This document shows, one piece after another, positions 41,219 through 50,448 of a stretch of 62,101 nt of DNA; within the stretch, counting starts at the first letter, position 1; every line of letters begins with the position of its first letter. Origin of the DNA: an uncultured Eubacterium sp. (GTDB lineage Bacteria; Bacillota_A; Clostridia; Lachnospirales; Lachnospiraceae); the NCBI GenBank assembly GCA_910589045.1, contig CAJUSH010000013.1:1-62101 (forward strand), written 5' to 3'. The notes beneath the pieces were generated by a model. It saw nothing but the letters and a program-made list of their open reading frames with translations, searched no databases and was not told the origin of the DNA. A program made the translations under genes and the position numbers.

Positions 41219-42199
41219 ATGAGTGATGTTTTATCACAGGGCGAAATAGATTCGCTTCTGCAGCAGCTTAGCAGCGGCGAGATCGACGCGGAAGAGATCA
41301 AGGACAGTGCCGACAAACAGGTCAAAAACTATGATTTTGCCCGCCCGTCCAAATTCTCTAAGGAGCATTTGCGCACACTGGAGATCATCTTCGAGCATTA
41401 CGGCAGACTGTTGTCTACAAACCTGCCGGTTTATCTGAGAAAAAATATTCAGGTGGAGGTCATGAACTCCGAGGCGGTTACGTACTCCGAGTTTTCCAAT
41501 GCCCTCTCGAATCCGGTTTTACTTGGAGTGGTTGATTTTGCGCCGCTCCGCGGAGATATTCTGATGGAGCTTGCCTCCCCGCTGGGCTATGCGATTGTTG
41601 ACCGTATGCTGGGCGGCATCGGAGTCCCGCTGGAAAAGACGAGGGATTTTTCCGAGATTGAGCTTTTGATCATTGAGCGGATCATGAATGTCTGTGTGAA
41701 TCTGCTGCGGGAGCCATGGGCAAATGTAACGGAGATTCACCCGAGACTTCAGCGGATTGAGACAAATTCGCAGTTTGCACAGATTATTTCCCCCGGAGAG
41801 ATGATTGCTATCGTCACGATCAATATGAAGATCGGCGATGCGGAGGGTCTGATGAATGTCTGTCTGCCCTTCATCACACTGGAGTCCGTCATGGATAAGC
41901 TGAATACGAAGTTCTGGTATTCCAATATGCAGGTGAGGGACGAGGAAACCTATCAGGATGTGATTGAAGATTTGCTTGAGCACGCGCCGATTAAAGTAAA
42001 GGCTGTGCTTGGCAAGAGCCTGATCTCAGTTTCTGATTTTGCTGGTTTGATGCCCGGTGATATTATCCGGGTGGATACGAACGTGGATCAGGAATTGGAT
42101 ATATATGTTGGAAACATAAGAAAGTTTACCGCGCTGCCGGGCTCTTCCGGAAAAAATTATGCAGTGCGCGTAACATCAGTAATCAGAGAGGAAGAGTAA
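41219..42199 (+). CDS. fliM: Flagellar motor switch protein FliM
   Basis: A 326-residue C-ring protein. N-terminal CheY-P-binding peptide LSQGEIDSLLQQL, CheC-like middle domain, C-terminal SpoA domain (VKAVLGKSLISVSDFAGLMPGDIIRVD). Length typical. ATG 41219 follows GGTGGTGAGG. Just ahead of fliY. Confidence 0.96.
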   Translation: MSDVLSQGEIDSLLQQLSSGEIDAEEIKDSADKQVKNYDFARPSKFSKEHLRTLEIIFEHYGRLLSTNLPVYLRKNIQVEVMNSEAVTYSEFSNALSNPVLLGVVDFAPLRGDILMELASPLGYAIVDRMLGGIGVPLEKTRDFSEIELLIIERIMNVCVNLLREPWANVTEIHPRLQRIETNSQFAQIISPGEMIAIVTINMKIGDAEGLMNVCLPFITLESVMDKLNTKFWYSNMQVRDEETYQDVIEDLLEHAPIKVKAVLGKSLISVSDFAGLMPGDIIRVDTNVDQELDIYVGNIRKFTALPGSSGKNYAVRVTSVIREEE

Positions 42200-42203
42200 G
42201 CAG

Positions 42204-43409
42204 ATGGAGAGTGGCGTATTATCACAGGAAGAAATCAATGCACTGTTAAACAATCCCAATGAGTCGGGGGACGGGGCAGTTGACATGGACAGTGAATATC
42301 TGACGGACAAGGAAAAGGATTCGATCGGTGAGGTTGCTAATATCAGTATGGGAACAGCAGCGACAACGCTGTTTTCCCTCGTGAACCGTAAGGTTGAGAT
42401 TTCAACCCCGGTAGTTTCCTCATCCACGTGGGATGATGTGGTTGCGGCGTATGAGCGTCCGTGTGTGTTTATCCGGATCGCCTATACGGTGGGCTTGGAC
42501 GGCAGCAATATCCTGATCTTAAAGGAGCATGACGTGAAGGTAATCACCGACCTGATGATGGGTGGTGACGGAACCAATACGGATGTCGAGCTGGGAGAGC
42601 TGCACCTGAGTGCGATCAGCGAGGCGATGAACCAGATGATGGGAAGCTCTGCAACATCACTTTCGTCGATGCTGAGCAAGACGATTGATATTTCACCGCC
42701 GGTGGCAGATTTGATCGATTTGCAGGAGACGGTGGACGAGGGCGCAATTGACGAATTTTTGTCCGGTAAATTTGTTAAGATTTCTTTTAAGATGGAGATT
42801 GACGGTTTGGTGGACAGCCAGATCATGCAGCTGTATCCCTTCTCTTTTGCAAGGGAGATGTGTGATGCATTTGCGAAAAATATGGAGATGGATGCGGAAG
42901 AGGCACAGGTTGGTGTTGGTGATACAAGGCCGGAGGAAGTGCCGGAGGCAGCACCGGCAGAGACTGAGCAGCAGGAGGCACCTGGACAGATGGATATGGG
43001 TATGGGTATGATGAATCCGCAGATGATGAATCCGCAGATGATGAATCCTCAAATGATGAACCCGCAGATGATGAATCCCCAGATGATGAACCCGATGATG
43101 TTCCAGCAGCAGCCGGTCAATGTGCAGCCGGCACAGTTTTCGCCATTTTCCGGTCAGTTCGGGGCGCAGTTTGCGAAAGAAAACATTGACTTGATTATGG
43201 ATGTGCCGCTGGAGGTGACGGTAGAGCTTGGAAGGGCTTCAAAGTCGATTTCGGAGATTTTGGATTTTGCACCCGGTACGATCATTGAGTTAAACCGTAT
43301 CGCCGGGGAGCCTGTCGATATTCTGGTGAATGGAAAGTTTGTTGCGAAGGGTGAGGTTGTTGTCATCGAGGAGAGCTTCGGTGTGCGTATTACCGAGATT
43401 ATTAAATAG
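42204..43409 (+). CDS. fliY: Flagellar motor switch phosphatase FliY
   Basis: A 401-residue C-ring protein and CheY-P phosphatase. N-terminal LSQEEINALLNN (CheY-P docking), middle CheC-like domain with both active motifs kept (IGEVANISMGTAATTLFS and ISEAMNQMMGSSATSLSS, each E-x2-N), and a C-terminal FliN/SpoA domain (LIMDVPLEVTVELG...). Between them is an unusual linker of MMNPQ repeats (43008-43097). Starts 4 bp after fliM. cheY, normally next, is missing. Confidence 0.95.
   Translation: MESGVLSQEEINALLNNPNESGDGAVDMDSEYLTDKEKDSIGEVANISMGTAATTLFSLVNRKVEISTPVVSSSTWDDVVAAYERPCVFIRIAYTVGLDGSNILILKEHDVKVITDLMMGGDGTNTDVELGELHLSAISEAMNQMMGSSATSLSSMLSKTIDISPPVADLIDLQETVDEGAIDEFLSGKFVKISFKMEIDGLVDSQIMQLYPFSFAREMCDAFAKNMEMDAEEAQVGVGDTRPEEVPEAAPAETEQQEAPGQMDMGMGMMNPQMMNPQMMNPQMMNPQMMNPQMMNPMMFQQQPVNVQPAQFSPFSGQFGAQFAKENIDLIMDVPLEVTVELGRASKSISEILDFAPGTIIELNRIAGEPVDILVNGKFVAKGEVVVIEESFGVRITEIIK
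43008..43097 (+). repeat. Six tandem 15-bp repeats in fliY (MMNPQ linker)
   Basis: Units of the form ATGATGAAYCCNCAR: five encode MMNPQ and the sixth MMNPM. Third-position differences between units show that the array is not newly formed. It encodes a Met/Asn/Pro-rich linker ahead of the FliN domain. Confidence 0.9.
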
Positions 43410-43427
43410 TGAAATGAAGAAGGAAAC

Positions 43428-43808
43428 ATGATTTTAATAGCTTCCGGGAATTATTTGAATAGTATGCTTGAGCTGATTACGGTACTGCTTATTTTTCTTT
43501 TTGTACTGGCGCTCACTTACTATGTGACCCGATGGATTGCAGGCTATCAGCGGACGAGGACGGCAAGGGGAAACCTGTCCGTCATCGAGGCAATTCGGGT
43601 TGCCAACAATCAATATATACAGATTTTGCGTGCCGGGACCGACAAGTATCTGGTGGTCGGCATCGGGAAAGACAGGATTACGCTGCTTGCGACACTTTCC
43701 GAGGAGGAGCTTCGGGAGATGCCGGGAGTCAGCGATTCTGCCGCAAGGTCGGGAGAGAGTTTTTCGGATTTGCTGGAGGCGGTGAAGAAGAAACTGCCGA
43801 AAAAATGA
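43428..43808 (+). CDS. fliO: Flagellar biosynthesis protein FliO/FliZ
   Basis: A 126-residue membrane protein: one helix (about 12-33, LELITVLLIFLFVLALTYYV) then a small cytoplasmic domain (NLSVIEAIRVANNQYIQILR, DKYLVVGIGKDRITLLATL). This is the FliO scaffold that helps FliP ring assembly. Position between fliY and fliP matches B. subtilis fliZ. ATG 43428. Confidence 0.88.
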   Translation: MILIASGNYLNSMLELITVLLIFLFVLALTYYVTRWIAGYQRTRTARGNLSVIEAIRVANNQYIQILRAGTDKYLVVGIGKDRITLLATLSEEELREMPGVSDSAARSGESFSDLLEAVKKKLPKK

Positions 43809-43838
43809 TGTTCCGAAAACAGACTTGAGGTTTTGTAA

Positions 43839-44684
43839 ATGCGGAATAAAGGAAAGAAAATATATTGTTGCATCTCATTCATATTTGCAGTTGCAGTGCT
43901 TGTGCTGACGCTGGCCCTTGCAGGGCAGGAGAATGTGGCGTATGCTTCGACGGTCGGGGGAACGGACACTGACGGTCTTATAAACGGACAGGACGGATCG
44001 TTACTTGGTCTGCAGGATGAAGGCACCGGTTTTTCTTTCATTTACAACAATGAGAATGGGTCGATGTCTGCCAATGTCCGGATTGTGCTTATGATGACAA
44101 TCCTGTCGCTGGCACCCTCAATTCTGATCATGATGACGTCGTTCACGCGGATCGTTGTTGTACTGCACTTTGTCCGCGCGGCGCTCGGCACACAGACAAC
44201 ACCACCGAATCAGGTGCTTGTCGGTCTGGCGCTCTTTTTAACGTTAATGATCATGTCGCCCACCTTTACGCGAATCAATGAGGAGGCGCTGAAGCCTTTG
44301 GATGCGGGGGAGATTACACAGGAGGAGGCGGTGGAGGCTGCCATCGCACCGATGCGCGAATTTATGTATGAGATTACGCAGCGCAAGGATGTGGATCTGC
44401 TCTGTGATATTGCCGGTGTGACCTATGAGGAAGAGAGCGAAATCCCTACAAGCGTGCTGATTCCGAGCTTTATTATGACTGAGCTGCGCAACGCGTTTGC
44501 TATCGGATTTTTTATCTATATACCGTTTATTGTAATTGATATGGTTGTGGCATCCATCCTCATGTCCATGGGTATGATGATGCTGCCGCCCACAACGATT
44601 TCCATGCCCTTTAAGATTCTGCTCTTTGTGCTGGCAGACGGATGGAACCTGGTAATTGGCAATGTGGTGAAGGGTTTTTATTAG
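43839..44684 (+). CDS. fliP: Flagellar export gate protein FliP
   Basis: A 281-residue core gate component. A cleavable-looking signal peptide (residues 1-37, ending near VAYAST) precedes the conserved LMMTILSLAPSILIMMTSFTRI, LGTQTTPPNQVLVGLALFLT and the C-terminal MGMMMLPPTTISMPFKILLF. Five FliP with four FliQ and one FliR form the export gate. Confidence 0.96.
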   Translation: MRNKGKKIYCCISFIFAVAVLVLTLALAGQENVAYASTVGGTDTDGLINGQDGSLLGLQDEGTGFSFIYNNENGSMSANVRIVLMMTILSLAPSILIMMTSFTRIVVVLHFVRAALGTQTTPPNQVLVGLALFLTLMIMSPTFTRINEEALKPLDAGEITQEEAVEAAIAPMREFMYEITQRKDVDLLCDIAGVTYEEESEIPTSVLIPSFIMTELRNAFAIGFFIYIPFIVIDMVVASILMSMGMMMLPPTTISMPFKILLFVLADGWNLVIGNVVKGFY

Positions 44685-44806
44685 ATTTTGGGCAATGGTT
44701 GTTATTTGCAGACAGCCGAAGGCTGCGGATAGTAAGTAACGAATAATTTTGTGCCGCAGCGGCGGGGGAGATCCGGATGGCTGCGGCCGGAAAGCGGAGG
44801 TGGATC
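44685..44806 (+). other. fliP-fliQ gap with small hairpins
   Basis: 122 bp, unusually long for the export-gate genes. Contains CAGCC-GAA-GGCTG (44713-44725) and a GCCGC/GCGGC hairpin just before the fliQ ribosome site. No gene and no T-run. Possibly an mRNA processing or translation-tuning element. Confidence 0.35.
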
Positions 44807-45079
44807 ATGCTTTCGGAGGGTGTCATTTTGGATGTGGCGCGGAATGCGTTCACAACAATTATCATTACTGCGGCACCGGCACTTCTGGTGTCTTTGATTA
44901 TTGGTCTGGTCATCAGTATTTTTCAGACGGTCACGTCCATTCAGGAACAGACGCTGACCTTTGTGCCAAAGATTCTGGCAGTGTTTTTAACACTGATGCT
45001 TCTCGGAGACTGGATGCTGAATAATATGACAGACTTCATGATTGAATTGTGGAATAACCTGAACCTGTATATCCAATGA
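44807..45079 (+). CDS. fliQ: Flagellar export gate protein FliQ
   Basis: A 90-residue protein with two membrane helices; TSIQEQTLTFVPKILAVFLTL is typical. ATG 44807 (LSEGVILDVARNAF) is chosen because GGAGG lies 6 bp upstream and the length then equals the family's 89-90; an upstream ATG at 44777 would add 10 basic residues not found in homologues. Stop overlaps the fliR ATG (ATGA). Confidence 0.93.
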   Translation: MLSEGVILDVARNAFTTIIITAAPALLVSLIIGLVISIFQTVTSIQEQTLTFVPKILAVFLTLMLLGDWMLNNMTDFMIELWNNLNLYIQ

Positions 45080-45861
45080 TTGACTATACTTTTTCACTGA
45101 TCACATTTGAATATTATATTCTGGTTCTGGTGCGCATCGCCAGCTTTGTTGCGGTGGCGCCTTTTTTTGGACTAAATACCATACCGGCCCGTGTGAAGGC
45201 CGGGTTTGCCATGACACTTGCAATTCTGGTTGTACAGATTTCTCCGGTGGAGCTGGCTTATGATGGAATGCTTGCGTACGGCGTGATCGTGGTGCGGGAG
45301 GCGATCACCGGTCTGATGATCGGCATGATGGCAAATATCAGCACATATATTATCGGTTTTGCGGGGCGTATGATCGACATGGAGGTTGGATTATCGATGG
45401 CTCAGGAGTACAATCCGATGACTCGGACACAGGAGAGTATTACGGGTAATCTGTACTACTATTCGATCATGCTTTTGCTTTTGGTCACGGATATGTATCA
45501 TTATATCCTGCGGGCGATTTTTGATACGTTTACACTTGTTCCGGTGAACACACAGATTTTTAACTGGGAGTATTTGTCAAATAATCTGATGACGTTTATA
45601 TCGGATATGATTTTGATCGGATTCCGTATCATGCTTCCGGTGTTTGTGTGTACTATGGTACTGAACTGTGTGCTTGGTATTATGGCAAAGGTGGCACCGC
45701 AGATGAATATGTTTGCGGTGGGTATTCAGATAAAAATATTTTTTGGCTATGCGATTTTGGTAGTGACGGTTATTTTGCTGCCAAAGGCGGCGTCGATGAT
45801 CTCGGAGGAGATAAAAATGCTGCTTCGCCTTGTCATAAGGGGGATGTATTCGAATGGCTGA
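45076..45861 (+). CDS. fliR: Flagellar export gate protein FliR
   Basis: A 261-residue polytopic membrane protein; LVRIASFVAVAPFFGLNTIPARVKAGFA and LSMAQEYNPMTRTQESITG are FliR hallmarks. It completes the FliPQR gate. Overlaps fliQ by 4 bp and flhB by 8 bp, indicating translational coupling. Confidence 0.95.
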   Translation: MIDYTFSLITFEYYILVLVRIASFVAVAPFFGLNTIPARVKAGFAMTLAILVVQISPVELAYDGMLAYGVIVVREAITGLMIGMMANISTYIIGFAGRMIDMEVGLSMAQEYNPMTRTQESITGNLYYYSIMLLLLVTDMYHYILRAIFDTFTLVPVNTQIFNWEYLSNNLMTFISDMILIGFRIMLPVFVCTMVLNCVLGIMAKVAPQMNMFAVGIQIKIFFGYAILVVTVILLPKAASMISEEIKMLLRLVIRGMYSNG

Positions 45862-46975
45862 AAAACGTGGCTTACTTTTATACGATTTACAGTTTTTTGC
45901 GAAGGATGGGCCGGGCGGTGAAAAAACTGAGCCTGCGACCTCGAAAAAGCTGAGCGATGCGCGTAACGAGGGACAGGTCTGCAAGAGCAAAGAGCTTGAC
46001 ATGGCAGTCACACTTGTGGCGACGTTTTTGATGCTTCGAGTCGTGCTCGGTTTTATCGGAAGCAATTTTATGCAGATATTTTATGATATCTATAATAAAA
46101 TCCCGGAGATGACGGCGATGCGTGATTTTAATGCAACGGCGGTCATGGGTTATCTGCAGCACGCTACACTCACACTGTTGAAGATTGCAAGCCCTTTTTT
46201 TGCGGTTGGCTTTGTGGTGGCTTTTATTGTCAATCTCATTCAGGTAAAATGGAAGGTGAGTACGAAGCCGTTAAAGCCGCGGCTGGATAAATTTAATCCC
46301 ATCAACGGCTTCAAACGGATTTTTTCAAAGGATTCGCTTTTTGAGCTGTTAAAATCTATTGTAAAGATTGCAATGATCTCGATTATCGCTTATACTGCTT
46401 TACGGTCGCATCTGGAGGAGATCTTTCTTTTTTTGAATATTTCCTTAAATCAGGCGATTGCCGAGATGGGGACGCTGATTCTTGATGTGGGCTTACGTAT
46501 TTCCATTGTCTACTGTATTATCGGCGCGGTGGACTATATTTACCAGAAGCATAAATTCAGCGAGGACATGAAAATGACCAAGCAGGAAGTCAAGGACGAG
46601 ATGAAAAATGCCGAGGGAGATCCCCAGGTAAAGGGACAGCAGCGTGCCAGGATGCGTGAGGCATCCCAGCGGCGTATGATGCAGGCAGTTCCTCAGGCGG
46701 ATGTAGTCATCACAAACCCGACCCACTATGCGGTTGCACTCAAATATGATGCCGGAACCGGCACGGCGCCGGTTCTTGTGGCAAAGGGCACGGATTTTAT
46801 AGCCCAGCGGATCAAGGAGATCGCAAAGGAAAACCGTGTGGAGATTGTAGAAAACAAGCCTCTGGCACGTATGATCTACACGAATGTGGAGATTGGCCGG
46901 GAGATTCCGCCGGAGCTTTATCAGGCGGTTGCGGAGATTTTAGCCGCAGTATATCGCACGCAGGGGCGTGCATAA
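45854..46975 (+). CDS. flhB: Flagellar export switch protein FlhB
   Basis: A 373-residue protein, four membrane helices and a cytoplasmic domain with the autocleavage site NPTH (in VVITNPTHYAVAL, about residue 280). The N-terminal YDLQFFAKDGPGGEKTEPAT is normal for Firmicute FlhB. FliK triggers its change of substrate specificity. ATG 45854. Confidence 0.96.
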   Translation: MAEKRGLLLYDLQFFAKDGPGGEKTEPATSKKLSDARNEGQVCKSKELDMAVTLVATFLMLRVVLGFIGSNFMQIFYDIYNKIPEMTAMRDFNATAVMGYLQHATLTLLKIASPFFAVGFVVAFIVNLIQVKWKVSTKPLKPRLDKFNPINGFKRIFSKDSLFELLKSIVKIAMISIIAYTALRSHLEEIFLFLNISLNQAIAEMGTLILDVGLRISIVYCIIGAVDYIYQKHKFSEDMKMTKQEVKDEMKNAEGDPQVKGQQRARMREASQRRMMQAVPQADVVITNPTHYAVALKYDAGTGTAPVLVAKGTDFIAQRIKEIAKENRVEIVENKPLARMIYTNVEIGREIPPELYQAVAEILAAVYRTQGRA

Positions 46976-47022
46976 CTTGTTTGGAATCAGGATAGATTTT
47001 TCAGAAGAAAGGAGGAAATGTT

Positions 47023-49062
47023 ATGGCAAAGCGTGGAGCGGACGTTGGTGTCGCCCTCTACCTGTTGGCGGCAATCGTGTTTTTTATTGTGCCGATTCCT
47101 TCTTTTTTACTGGATGTTTTGCTCATTTTTAATATTTCCATTGCACTTGTGATCCTGTTCAACTGTCTGTTTGTGCAGGAGGTGCTGGATATGTCGTTTT
47201 TCCCGACACTTTTGCTGTTTACGACGATTTTCCGTATTTCCCTGAATGTGTCTTCGACGCGTCTGATTTTGAATACCGGTAACCCCGGAAACGTTGTCAC
47301 GACCTTCGGAAATTTCGTGGGCGGCGGTGATATGGTTATCGGTACCATTATCTTTATCATTTTGATTATCGTGCAGTTTGTGGTTATCAATAAAGGTTCC
47401 GAGCGTGTGTCCGAGGTAACGGCACGTTTTACGCTGGATGCGATGCCCGGTAAGCAGATGGCGATCGATGCGGATCTGAACACGGGCGCGATCGATGACG
47501 CGGAGGCAAAAAGACGCCGTGAAAAGATTCAGATGGAGAGCAGCTTCTTCGGCGCCATGGATGGTGCGACAAAGTATGTAAAGGGAGATGCCTCGGCAGG
47601 TCTGATCATTACATTTGTCAATGTGATCGGCGGAACGGTTATGGGTATGTGGAGGGGCGGACTGCCCTTTCAGGAAGCGATTTTACAGTACGGCATCCTC
47701 ACGATCGGTGACGGATTAAGCTCACAGATTCCGTCCCTTGCGATTTCCATGGCGACGGGTATCCTCGTGACGAAGGCTTCCAAGGAGGCGGATTTCGGAC
47801 AGGTGCTCATCAGCCAGCTTTTTGGCCTGCCGAAGGTACTTATCATGGTAGGTGCTACGATCCTTTTCCTGGGCGTGGTGACACCCCTGAATTTCTTCCT
47901 GTGTGCCGCTATGGGAGGTATCTTCCTTGTGACCGGTCTTAGCATGAGCAAGAGCATGAGCGTGGAGCAGATTGAGGAGGAGGCCGGGGCCGTGGAGACC
48001 GAGGCGGAGGAGATCAGAAAGCCGGAGAACGTCGTGGCGCTTTTGTCCGTGGACCCCATCGAGCTGGAGTTTGGCTACGGTATCATTCCGCTTGCGGATG
48101 TGAACCAGGGCGGCGATCTGCTGGACCGTGTCGTTATGATCCGGCGGCAGATTGCGCTTGAGCTTGGTACGGTGGTGCCGATTATCCGTCTGCGGGATAA
48201 TATCCAGCTTAATCCAAACCAGTATATTATTAAGATCAAAGGCATACAGGTGACGGAGGGGGAGATTCTCTTTGATCACTACATGGCGATGAATCCCGGC
48301 TTTGTGGAGGAGGAGATTACGGGTATCCCCACCTTCGAGCCGTCCTTCCATCTGCCTGCGATCTGGATTACCGAGAGCCAGCGTGAGCGCGCGGAGAGTC
48401 TGGGCTATACGGTGGTTGACCCGCCTTCCATTATTGCGACGCACTTAACCGAGGTGATCCGCTCACATATTGCAGAGCTGCTCACAAGACAGGATGTACA
48501 AAACCTTATCGACAATGTCAAGGAGTCCAATCCGGTTCTGGTGGAGGAGCTTGTGCCGAAGCTTCTTGGTATCGGCGAGATCCAGAAGGTGCTGCAGAAT
48601 CTGCTGGCAGAGGGTATTTCCATCCGGGATCTGCTCTCTATTTTCGAAACGCTGGCTGACCACGGTACATCCTCGCGGGATACGGATGTGCTCACCGAGT
48701 ATGTGCGCCAGAGCCTGAAGCGTGCGATTTCAAACAAGTACTTCCCGGCAAATGAAGCGACAAGCGTCGTAACCCTCGATCCGAAGATTGAGCAGGAGAT
48801 CATGTCCGCAGTGAAGCAGACGGAGCAGGGTGCTTACCTCACGCTGGATCCGGAGCGCACCCGGGCGATCATCGAGGCGACGGAGTCCGAGGTATCCAAG
48901 CTCGAAAGTCTCGGAAAAAGCGCGATCGTTGTCACATCACCGATTGTGCGCATGTATTATAAAAAATTAACCGAAGAATACTTGAAGGATTTGATAGTTG
49001 TGTCTTATAATGAGATTGAATCAAATGTTGAACTGCAATCTGTTGGGATGGTGACAGCATAA
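47023..49062 (+). CDS. flhA: Flagellar export gate protein FlhA
   Basis: A 679-residue protein: eight membrane helices in the first about 310 residues with the conserved FHIPEP-type segment (RISLNVSSTRLILNTGNPGN in part; VVINKGSERVSEVTARFTLDAMPGKQM in part), then a cytoplasmic chaperone-docking nonamer-forming domain. ATG 47023 follows AAAGGAGG. Stop overlaps the flhF ATG. Confidence 0.96.
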   Translation: MAKRGADVGVALYLLAAIVFFIVPIPSFLLDVLLIFNISIALVILFNCLFVQEVLDMSFFPTLLLFTTIFRISLNVSSTRLILNTGNPGNVVTTFGNFVGGGDMVIGTIIFIILIIVQFVVINKGSERVSEVTARFTLDAMPGKQMAIDADLNTGAIDDAEAKRRREKIQMESSFFGAMDGATKYVKGDASAGLIITFVNVIGGTVMGMWRGGLPFQEAILQYGILTIGDGLSSQIPSLAISMATGILVTKASKEADFGQVLISQLFGLPKVLIMVGATILFLGVVTPLNFFLCAAMGGIFLVTGLSMSKSMSVEQIEEEAGAVETEAEEIRKPENVVALLSVDPIELEFGYGIIPLADVNQGGDLLDRVVMIRRQIALELGTVVPIIRLRDNIQLNPNQYIIKIKGIQVTEGEILFDHYMAMNPGFVEEEITGIPTFEPSFHLPAIWITESQRERAESLGYTVVDPPSIIATHLTEVIRSHIAELLTRQDVQNLIDNVKESNPVLVEELVPKLLGIGEIQKVLQNLLAEGISIRDLLSIFETLADHGTSSRDTDVLTEYVRQSLKRAISNKYFPANEATSVVTLDPKIEQEIMSAVKQTEQGAYLTLDPERTRAIIEATESEVSKLESLGKSAIVVTSPIVRMYYKKLTEEYLKDLIVVSYNEIESNVELQSVGMVTA

Positions 49063-50447
49063 TGACAATAAATAAATTTCAGGGCAAGACGGAAGAGGAA
49101 GCGCTCGAAAAGGCAAAAAATGAAATGGGGCAGGGCGTAGTCATCATGAATGTGAAGGTGGTGAAGCCGGGCGGGCTTTTCGGCTTTATGAAAACACCCT
49201 ACTATGAAGTTACTGCCGCCATGGAGGAGCGCGACGAAGTACCGGAGGCTCCCGCACCCGTATATGAGCGGGGAGGTATCAGCCTTGCTGCGGACGAGCC
49301 GCTCCCACTGCCGAAGCCCGGCATGGCAGACCGGGAGCCGGTCAAAAAAATCCCTGCGCCGGAGCCGCTTTCGGAGGCGGCACGGGCTGTCGGAGATATT
49401 TTGAATGCACATGCTGCCGCGGACAATGATTTTATTTCCATGCGGGGCAGTGAGGATACGGAGAAAACAGGTATGGATAAGAAGGGGGCAAAGGGGTTTG
49501 ATAAAAAAAGCTCTATGTCCGATACGGATCTGATCGAGGAACGGCTCGAAAATCTGCAGCAGTTTCTGGAGAAGAAGCTCACGAATGACATCGCACCGCC
49601 GGATACGAAAAAGGATCTGGAAAAGATCATGCCGGAGGAGGATGACAACGAGGACAGCGTGCGCATGTTCCGCATGCTGTACCAGACGCTTTTGGACAAC
49701 GAGGTGGACGAGGTGTATGTCAACCAGCTGCTCGACGACGTGATGAAGGTTGCGCGGAAGGGTTCGAGCATGGATTTCATTCTGTCCCATGTCTACCAGA
49801 AAATGATCTTAAAATTCGGAAATCCGAAAATTGTCCACAAGAACGAGAAGAAGCAGCGGATCGTGTTTTTTATCGGTCCCACCGGTGTCGGCAAGACGAC
49901 GACCATCGCAAAGATCGCTTCCAAGTTCAAGGTTGACCACGGGAAAAAGGTGGCGTTTCTTACCGCCGACACCTATCGTATTTCCGCGACGGAGCAGCTG
50001 CGCACCTACGCAAATATTTTGGATGCGCCTTTGACTGTCATCTATGCGCCGGAGGAGCTGACGCAGGCGGTGGAAAAGCTTTCGGATTACGATCTGATCT
50101 TTGTGGATACCGCGGGCTTTTCGCACAAAAACGAGGCGCAGCGGGAGGATACGAAAAAGCTTTTGCAGGTGCTGGGTGAGGAGCATCAGACACTTGTTTA
50201 TCTGGTGCTGTCCGCGACGACCAAGTACCGTGATTTGAAGGAAATCTGTGATATGTACCAAAGCATTACGGACTATTCCCTAATCTTTACAAAGCTGGAT
50301 GAGACGAGTGCTTATGGAAATTTACTAAACATAAAACTTTATTCCGGTGCGGATATTTCTTATATGACAAACGGGCAGAATGTACCCGACGACATTGAAG
50401 TATTCCAGTCACAGGAGATTGTCAAGAAACTTTTAGGAGGAGACTGA
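49062..50447 (+). CDS. flhF: Flagellar placement GTPase FlhF
   Basis: A 461-residue SRP-type GTPase. N-terminal KFQGKTEEEALEKAKNEMG, a variable middle (residues 60-190) and an NG domain with the P-loop FFIGPTGVGKTTTIAKIAS (about 267), ADTYRISATEQL and VDTAGFSHKN, then TKLDETSAYG. It decides where flagella form, with FlhG downstream as its activator. Confidence 0.95.
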   Translation: MTINKFQGKTEEEALEKAKNEMGQGVVIMNVKVVKPGGLFGFMKTPYYEVTAAMEERDEVPEAPAPVYERGGISLAADEPLPLPKPGMADREPVKKIPAPEPLSEAARAVGDILNAHAAADNDFISMRGSEDTEKTGMDKKGAKGFDKKSSMSDTDLIEERLENLQQFLEKKLTNDIAPPDTKKDLEKIMPEEDDNEDSVRMFRMLYQTLLDNEVDEVYVNQLLDDVMKVARKGSSMDFILSHVYQKMILKFGNPKIVHKNEKKQRIVFFIGPTGVGKTTTIAKIASKFKVDHGKKVAFLTADTYRISATEQLRTYANILDAPLTVIYAPEELTQAVEKLSDYDLIFVDTAGFSHKNEAQREDTKKLLQVLGEEHQTLVYLVLSATTKYRDLKEICDMYQSITDYSLIFTKLDETSAYGNLLNIKLYSGADISYMTNGQNVPDDIEVFQSQEIVKKLLGGD

Positions 50448-50448
50448 T

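Noticed and set aside
43008..43097. Direct repeats considered as a CRISPR-like array
   Set aside because: In-frame coding repeats without spacers inside fliY.
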